A stretch of 64,000 nucleotides of DNA from Oxytricha trifallax. Lineage: Eukaryota > Ciliophora > Spirotrichea > Sporadotrichida > Oxytrichidae. Shown one piece after another: positions 58,076 through 64,000 of this stretch (position 1 is the stretch's first letter; every line of letters begins with the position of its first letter). The notes under the pieces are model-generated. The model had not been told where the DNA came from, did not search any database, and saw only the letters and a program-made list of their open reading frames with translations. The stretch is from NCBI GenBank assembly GCA_000711775.1, contig ARYC01000171.1:36075-100074 (forward strand), read 5' to 3'. The translations under genes were made by a program, and so were the position numbers.

Positions 58076-59770
58076 TTTAAGTAATGTGATATTATTAGTT
58101 ATAAGCAGTTTAAACTGCGATAGTCATACTTATATGATCTATAATTCCTACACTATGCATAATAAACTCAGTAGTCATAATCATAATTACCTAAAACTAA
58201 TTTAAATTAAGCTTTTATTAGCTTTAATCCCTAAATTATTAATTTACATTAAAAGTGATATATAAAAGGTTTTACTAACTAATAATTAATAACCTACTTG
58301 TTACTCTAAATATACAAAATCTCTCTGATTTAAGCATTATTATAGATCTAAAACAATAATGAAATAATATTACACTCAAAACCCAATGAGAAATATACAA
58401 ACCACTCCAATTAATTTAAAGATGCACAAGTTTTTAAATAATAACGTTTTATCGAATCAGATTATCAAAGCAGCCCATAAAAAATTAACCTATTACTTCC
58501 TAACTCTAATTTCCCTAACCTAAGCAGAATCTTGCAGACAGTGATTAGTTTTGAACAAACATTGCATGTGAGAGCTCTCCAATAAAATTTTTGCGCATTG
58601 TATTTTCTTATTAGTTCCTATAATAAGATTAAAAAAATAAATCCAACTTTTTGAAAGATCGCTCTGATAATTAAAAGACTTACCTTGCCTCAATAATCTC
58701 TCTGATTCTGCTGACTTGATTTTGATTCTTCATTAATTCCTATAAAAATGATTAAGATGATTAATGTTTGGGGCCCCACAGTGATGAATGTAATCTCCTC
58801 AGTAGTCCTCGGTACTCAATGTCAAATTGTATTACGAATAACATCAATTATCGATTGAGGAGGACTACCGCCTCCAATGGTGTCTTAATACCCCCACCAA
58901 GGGAAGGATCGCGGCTTTGAATTCTAGGATTCCAATATCCTCTTGAATCGCAGCCTAGTGATCTGGTAAAAAAGAGTTCCAATTCTCTTAGTTACCTGGA
59001 GAAAACAATTCATAAATTTAATTATAAACTGCCTCGCTTAAGTAGGGTTTGCCACTAATTTGAATATTCGGTTCTAACTTTAGGGAAGTTTTGATTTTTT
59101 TTGATTTTGATTTCTAAAAAAATCTCTGGATTTTAAGTATTTTATCAAATACAAGTGCACCCTAATTTTCAAGTAATTTCAACTCTAAAATCATCGACCA
59201 CGCTTAATTTATTAGTCTAATTGCTCAAAGTAGGTAAACCATTGGTTATTGATTTTATAACAACCTCTGGTTCTTAAATCTTAGAATTTAGGGAAATTCT
59301 CAATTTTAGGGAAAACTCTTAAATCATGTGATTTGATTTCTCCAAATTATCTAAATCCTCTATATACCTGGTTATCCAACCATATGCAGTTATTTGACCC
59401 TAATGCTCTTACATTAAATAGAGCATGTCAAATCTATAGATTTATTAATTGTGAGGAGCTCTTGAACTCTTAGAGGTTGAAAATTTTGAGTGGTAAACCC
59501 TAAAAGCAGAGAAGTTTGCTTAAAACTTTAAAATACAAAAACTTTTACTCTTAAATGGAGGTATCCAACCATAGGCTGCGGCTGGACCCTAATGCTCCCG
59601 AGTAGAAGGAGCATGTTAAAATGATGGGGAGTATAAAATATAGGGAGGAGTCTAAAGTTAGGGCACAGAAATTGAGGAGGCAAAAGTTTGGTTTTAGCAC
59701 CCAATTTGCAAATTTTTTAATGTGATAATGAATTATGAAATTCGCTGGCTTAAATAGGGCATTTTTGGAA
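58076..59770. other. Non-coding, repeat-bearing stretch
   Basis: No confident gene. An imperfect direct repeat of about 60 bp is at 59370-59438 and 59556-59620 (shared words ATCCAACCATA, GACCCTAATGCTC, GAGCATGT). GGGAAATTCTCAATTTTAGG-like words recur at 59290-59330. A GC-richer patch at 58775-58960 shows a weak - strand reading (GGIKTPLEAVVLLN) that I could not support. Confidence 0.5.
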
Positions 59771-59772
59771 TT

Positions 59773-60060
59773 ATACAACCTGGAGTCATACAGCCGGAGG
59801 CATGCAACCTGGATTCATACAACTTTAGGTGATTTTTGTATAGTAGTATGAATAAGCAGCTTTAGTAATTCTAATTGAACCCTATACATACTTAGCGATT
59901 TTCTTATACACCAATACATGAATTTTGGAGATATCTTCAGGATATCTTGCTGGAACCATACAACCTGAGGGGTGGAGCCATACAACCTTGAGGTATCTTC
60001 AGGATATCTTCATCTGGAACCATACAACCTTAGAGTGGAGTCATGCAACCTAGCATCTTA
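59773..60060. repeat. CATACAACCT minisatellite, cluster 2
   Basis: About eight copies of CATACAACCT or variants (CATGCAACCT, CATACAGCCG), with two copies of a TATCTTCAGGATATCTT spacer. Same family as 54722-54902. It lies about 100 bp outside the left arm of the large palindrome. Confidence 0.85.
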
Positions 60061-60893
60061 AATTCAACTTAATCCCCCACAATCGAGCTCTAATACTTAA
60101 ATTCGCTGTTACTATGCTATATTACATGATTTGTGGAGGTATGGAGGTATAGGGATGAGAGGGGTATCAAAATAAAATTTTGTTTTCAGAGTGATTTTTC
60201 AATTCATAACCATAGTATCACTAAGAATTTAGGCCTATTCTCAAACTTAAGATCAACACACTTGACTTACCCAACTCTTGCCTAACCATGCCAAAACCGT
60301 CCAAATCATCATTAAGCATCTCAGAGGCATCGAAAACATCATTAGAGTTGAAGTCAGAGCCCTTAGGCAAAAATCGATGTTTGAAGTTAGAGATTCAAAC
60401 TGGTGCTTTGAAAGCTGTTATAAACAACTAGAAATACTAAGAATTTTTGAAGTTTGGTCTCTTATATTATAACCCATAGACACCAGATCAGCTTGTATTT
60501 GCATATATATAAGCATCACTGTTGTATTATATCATATCAATGTAATAAGACTCGCCAATCATAAAGTAAGCAGAGCTATTAGAAATATTCTCGAAAATTT
60601 TCATAAGCCTTGAAATTTGAGATATCTTCAGGATATCTTCCTGGAACCATACAACCTGAGGGTGGAGCCATACAACCTTAAACCCCAAAATTTGATAAAA
60701 TCTCATAATAATGCAAAATTTATGCCTGGTATAAGTATATATGAATATTGCAATCGATTGCTGCATTATCTAGTCAATGAGGAGAGTGCAATCACAAAAT
60801 AGAATAGAAAATTGAATAATATTATAGAGTAGAATGCAATAAATTAGGTTGTGAATGTATTAGGGAAGGGATTATTAATAGTTTGCGAATTAG

Positions 60894-61541
60894 TCACTGA
60901 CAGTTATTTAAGAACTCGATTTCATCCTTAAGGTGCATGGTATGTCGTGGATAGTCATCTTCAATCATCTTAGAGACAGCATTAAATGATACTATACCAT
61001 CAAGAATAGTGTTGGAAACTTTGAAACCATTGTAATAGATCTAGTAGTTAGCGTGATCTGTTTGACCATCAATATGATCTTCGATATCTTTACAGTAGTT
61101 ATCGGCAGGTTGAACCATTTCAGCAGATGTTTATAAGTTCACATCAATAGTAATTGGTGCAATTGTAGCTGTTTTGTCTGGCTTATATACAGGTGTATTC
61201 TTAGCAACTGAAAGCTTGAGCACAGTGACTGCTCCGTCAGCATGGCCATCATTGGGAGTACAACTGAATGTATATTCTTTAGCATCATCGTTTGTTACAG
61301 ATTTTGCAGTTTTTGTTTAAAAGCTCTCCATTGTCCCTGTTGTTTGCTAAGTAATTTTCACTTAACTCTAAGTGTTATCGTCCAAGGCGCAAGGAATTGT
61401 TATTTTACCTGATAGATTATTGTCTGCATCTGTCCACCATGATGACTTGATATCGATAAAATCGTTCTTTTAGTTTTAGTTAGCTTCCCATGATGTGGAG
61501 AAGAATAAGGGATTAAGATGATTTGATAACTGGCACACGTT
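60894..61541 (-). CDS. Unknown ORF in left arm (intact copy)
   Basis: 215 TGA-free codons ending at TGA 60896-60894: SSWWTDADNNLSGKITIPCA, KITQQTTGTMESFQTKTAKS, TFSCTPNDGHADGAVTVLKL, KPDKTATIAPITIDVNLQTS, DNYCKDIEDHIDGQTDHANY and MHLKDEIEFLNNCQ. It looks like an extracellular beta-domain protein with paired Cys. Upstream, a different frame continues similar sequence (YTIKLNVNNLKRVPVIKSS, and QSDITDDTCSTYHSRFNFNV near 61650-61710), so the gene is longer but interrupted, by frameshift or IES. No start codon is assigned. No family was recognised. Confidence 0.6.
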
Positions 61542-62623
61542 TCAAATTGTTGACGTTGAGCTTGATTGTATAGGTATTGGATTTAGTTAATAATATGTTA
61601 TGTGAAAGCTCAATGTTGATGGTAAGTTGGTTGGAGGGCATTCAACAACATTAAAGTTGAATCTTGAATGATAGGTAGAGCAAGTATCATCAGTGATATC
61701 AGATTAGTGCATGAATTGATAGGCAGCGATCGTTAGCAAGACAAACTCCTCAGATATGTGAACTACTCTTCGTCACCGCCATTTAAACTGATATCTGTTA
61801 ATTTTTTATATATAATATACTAATTAATCTCAAAGTGTGATTTATATGATTTCGATTAATTTTAAAATAATAACTTAACAGGCAGAGGTACATAATGGTA
61901 GAATAATCTAAAAATTAACACTTTTGGCATCGATAAGCATGCCTCCCTATAATTGGATGTATAATCTGAGAATCCTTATGATTATGCTGAGTTTCGTTAT
62001 AAAAATGATTTTCAACTAATTTTGATGGATGAATATGATTCTACTATATGTTTTTATTGAATGCAGCCTGCGGAAGATCCAACACTGTATGTTGGTTCTT
62101 GCTTTCAACAAAAACATATAGTAGAATCATATTCATCCATCAAAATTAGTTGAAAATCATTTTTATAACGAAACTCAGCATAATCATAAGGATTCTCAGA
62201 TTATACATCCAATTATAGGGAGGCATGATTATCGATGCCAAAAGTGTTAATTTTTAGATTATTCTACCATTATAAACCTCTGCCTGTTAAGTTAATATTT
62301 TAAAATTAATCGAAATCATACAAATCACACTTCGAGATTAATTAGTATATTATATATAAAAAATTAACAGATATCAGTTTAAATGGCGGTGACGAAGAGT
62401 AGTTCACATATCTGAGGAGTTTGTCTTGCTAACGATCGCTGCCTATCAATTCATGCACTAATCTGATATCACTGATGATACTTGCTCTACCTATCATTCA
62501 AGATTCAACTTTAATGTTGTTGAATGCCCTCCAACCAACTTACCATCAACATTGAGCTTTCACATAACATATTATTAACTAAATCCAATACCTATACAAT
62601 CAAGCTCAACGTCAACAATTTGA

Positions 62624-63271
62624 AACGTGTGCCAGTTATCAAATCATCTTAATCCCTTATTCTTCTCCACATCATGGGAAGCTAACTAAAACTAAAAGAA
62701 CGATTTTATCGATATCAAGTCATCATGGTGGACAGATGCAGACAATAATCTATCAGGTAAAATAACAATTCCTTGCGCCTTGGACGATAACACTTAAAGT
62801 TAAGTGAAAATTACTTAGCAAACAACAGGGACAATGAAGAGCTTTTAAACAAAAACTGCAAAATCTGTAACAAACGATGATGCTAAAGAATATACATTCA
62901 GTTGTACTCCCAATGATGGCATACTGACGGAGCAGTCACTGTGCTCAAGCTTCCAGTTGCTAAGAATACACCTGTATATAAGCCAGACAAAACAGCTACA
63001 ATTGCACCAATTACAATTGATGTAAACTTATAAACATCTGATGAAATGATTCAACCTGCCGATAACTACTGTAAAGATATCGAAGATCATATTGATGATC
63101 AAACAGATCACGCTAACTACTAGATCTATTACAATGGTGTCAAAGTTTCCAACACTATCCTTGATGGTATAGTATCATTTAATGCTGTCTCTAAGGAAGA
63201 TTGAAGATGACTATCCACGACATACCATGCACCTTAAGGAGGAAATCGAGTTCTTAAATAACTGTCAGTGA
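62624..63271 (+). pseudogene. Unknown ORF in right arm (frameshifted copy)
   Basis: Inverted copy of 60894-61541. At about 62920 it has lost a base (GGCATACTG against GGCCATGCTG in the other arm), breaking the frame after TPNDG. An extra base near 63195 (AAGGAAGATTGA) creates an early TGA at 63202-63204. Otherwise nearly identical, so the arms diverged recently or are only partly homogenised. Confidence 0.7.
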
Positions 63272-64000
63272 CTAATTCGCAAACTATTAATAATCCCTTC
63301 CCTAATACATTCACAACCTAATCTCGTGCACTATACTCTTTAATCTAATTCACTCTTCTATTATACTTTGTGATTGCACTCTCCTCGATGACTAAATAAT
63401 GCAGTAATCGATTGCAATATTCATATGCACTTATATCAGGCATAAATTTTTCATTATTATGAGATTTTATCAAATTTTGGGTTTTGAGGTTGTATGGTTC
63501 CACCCTCAGGTTGTATGGTTCCAGGAAGATATCCTGAAGATATCTCAAATTTCAAGGCTTATGAAAATTTTCGAGAATATTTCTAATAGCTCTGCTTACT
63601 TTATGATTGGCGAGTCTTATTACATTGATATGATATAATACAACAGTGATGCTTATATATATGCAAATACAAGCTGATCTGGTGTCTATGGGTTATAATA
63701 TAAGAGACCAAACTTGAAATTCTTAGTATTTCTAGTTGTTTATAACAGCTTTCAAACCACCAGTTTGAGTCTCTAACTTCAAACATCGATTTTTGCCTAA
63801 GGCCTCTGACTTAAGCTCTAATGATGTTTTCGATGCCTCTGAGATGATTAATGATGATTTGGATGGTTTTGGCATGGTTAGGCAAGAGTTGGGTAATTCA
63901 AGTGTGTTGCTCTTAAGTTTGAGAATAGGCCTAAATTCTTAGTGATACTATGGTTATGAATTGAAAAAATCACTCTGAAATCAAAATTTTATTTTGATAC

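Larger units (their letters stand above)
60164..64000. repeat. Large inverted repeat, arms about 1.9 kb, 54-bp spacer
   Basis: Left arm 60164-62055 and right arm 62110-64000 are reverse complements with scattered substitutions and small indels; the spacer is 62056-62109. The right arm runs to the window edge, so the full size is unknown. The arms contain an unknown ORF each, a pair of CATACAACCT units with the TATCTTCAGGATATCTTC spacer (60622-60682; 63486-63545), and no recognised transposase. The stretch near 60790-60870 / 63300-63375 is the most diverged. Confidence 0.93.

Noticed and set aside
58775..58960. GC-richer patch as a coding exon (GGIKTPLEAVVLLN)
   Set aside because: Open frames are short, with no conserved motif and no supporting exon on either side.
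54722..60060. CATACAACCT clusters as a CRISPR array
   Set aside because: Units are short, variable and unevenly spaced without unique spacers, there are no cas genes, and the DNA is from a ciliate.
60617..60802. ORF MRYLQDIFLEPYNLRVEPYN and its inverted twin at 63345-63548
   Set aside because: The start is a translation of the CATACAACCT repeat and its TATCTTCAGGATATCTTC spacer, and the rest is AT-rich; not supported as a protein.

Overview
This window is germline (micronuclear) DNA of a stichotrich ciliate, most likely Oxytricha or a close relative. Three things show this. Long conserved proteins read through TAA and TAG (as Gln) and end only at TGA. Positions 5936-9885 hold a Telomere-Bearing Element (TBE) with CCCCAAAA terminal repeats and all three TBE ORFs. 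Conserved ORFs are interrupted by short AT-rich internal eliminated sequences (IESs), many flanked by direct 'pointer' repeats of 6-9 bp that restore the frame when one copy is kept. In the somatic nucleus these genes would lie on separate nanochromosomes. Here they are packed close together, with tiny GT..AG introns (about 29-81 nt).

Layout. 1-5.7 kb: the 3' part of MCM3 (+) and two EF-hand type genes (-). 5.9-9.9 kb: the TBE, beside an orphan 5' exon beginning MGCENS. 9.9-12 kb: a Ser/Asn/Gln-rich gene (-). 12.1-17.1 kb: two tandem arginyltransferase (ATE1) genes. 17.4-19.9 kb: a gene with repeated D-D-I-x-G-A-x-P-[RK] motifs, carrying a palindromic 354-bp MITE-like element. 20.1-26.3 kb: a phosphatidylserine decarboxylase (PSD), then a TMCO1-PSD fusion gene, then a free-standing TMCO1. 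26.5-30.9 kb: an EF-hand gene (-) and a secreted/membrane gene (+).

31-42.3 kb is the most remarkable part. A large Cys-rich multi-pass membrane protein gene and a neighbouring repeat-protein gene (here 'gene G') are both scrambled. The 3' piece of the first and the 5' piece of the second sit side by side, inverted, 4-7 kb from the rest of their genes. Each is linked to its other half by an exact, frame-preserving pointer (14 bp and 10 bp). Between the halves lie an MnmE/GTPBP3 fragment without its N-terminal part and a small gene.

42.7-52.5 kb: a coiled-coil gene, a Golgin-7/ERF4-like gene, an NC2-alpha (DRAP1) gene, a metallophosphoesterase and an unknown gene. 53-64 kb is mobile and repetitive: degenerate tandem repeats, a decayed IS630/Tc1-type transposase, dispersed clusters of a CATACAACCT minisatellite, and an inverted repeat of at least 3.8 kb (arms about 1.9 kb, spacer 54 bp) that reaches the window edge and carries two copies of an unknown ORF.

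All translations were done by eye with TAA/TAG as Gln. Exon, IES and intron borders are exact only where stated.
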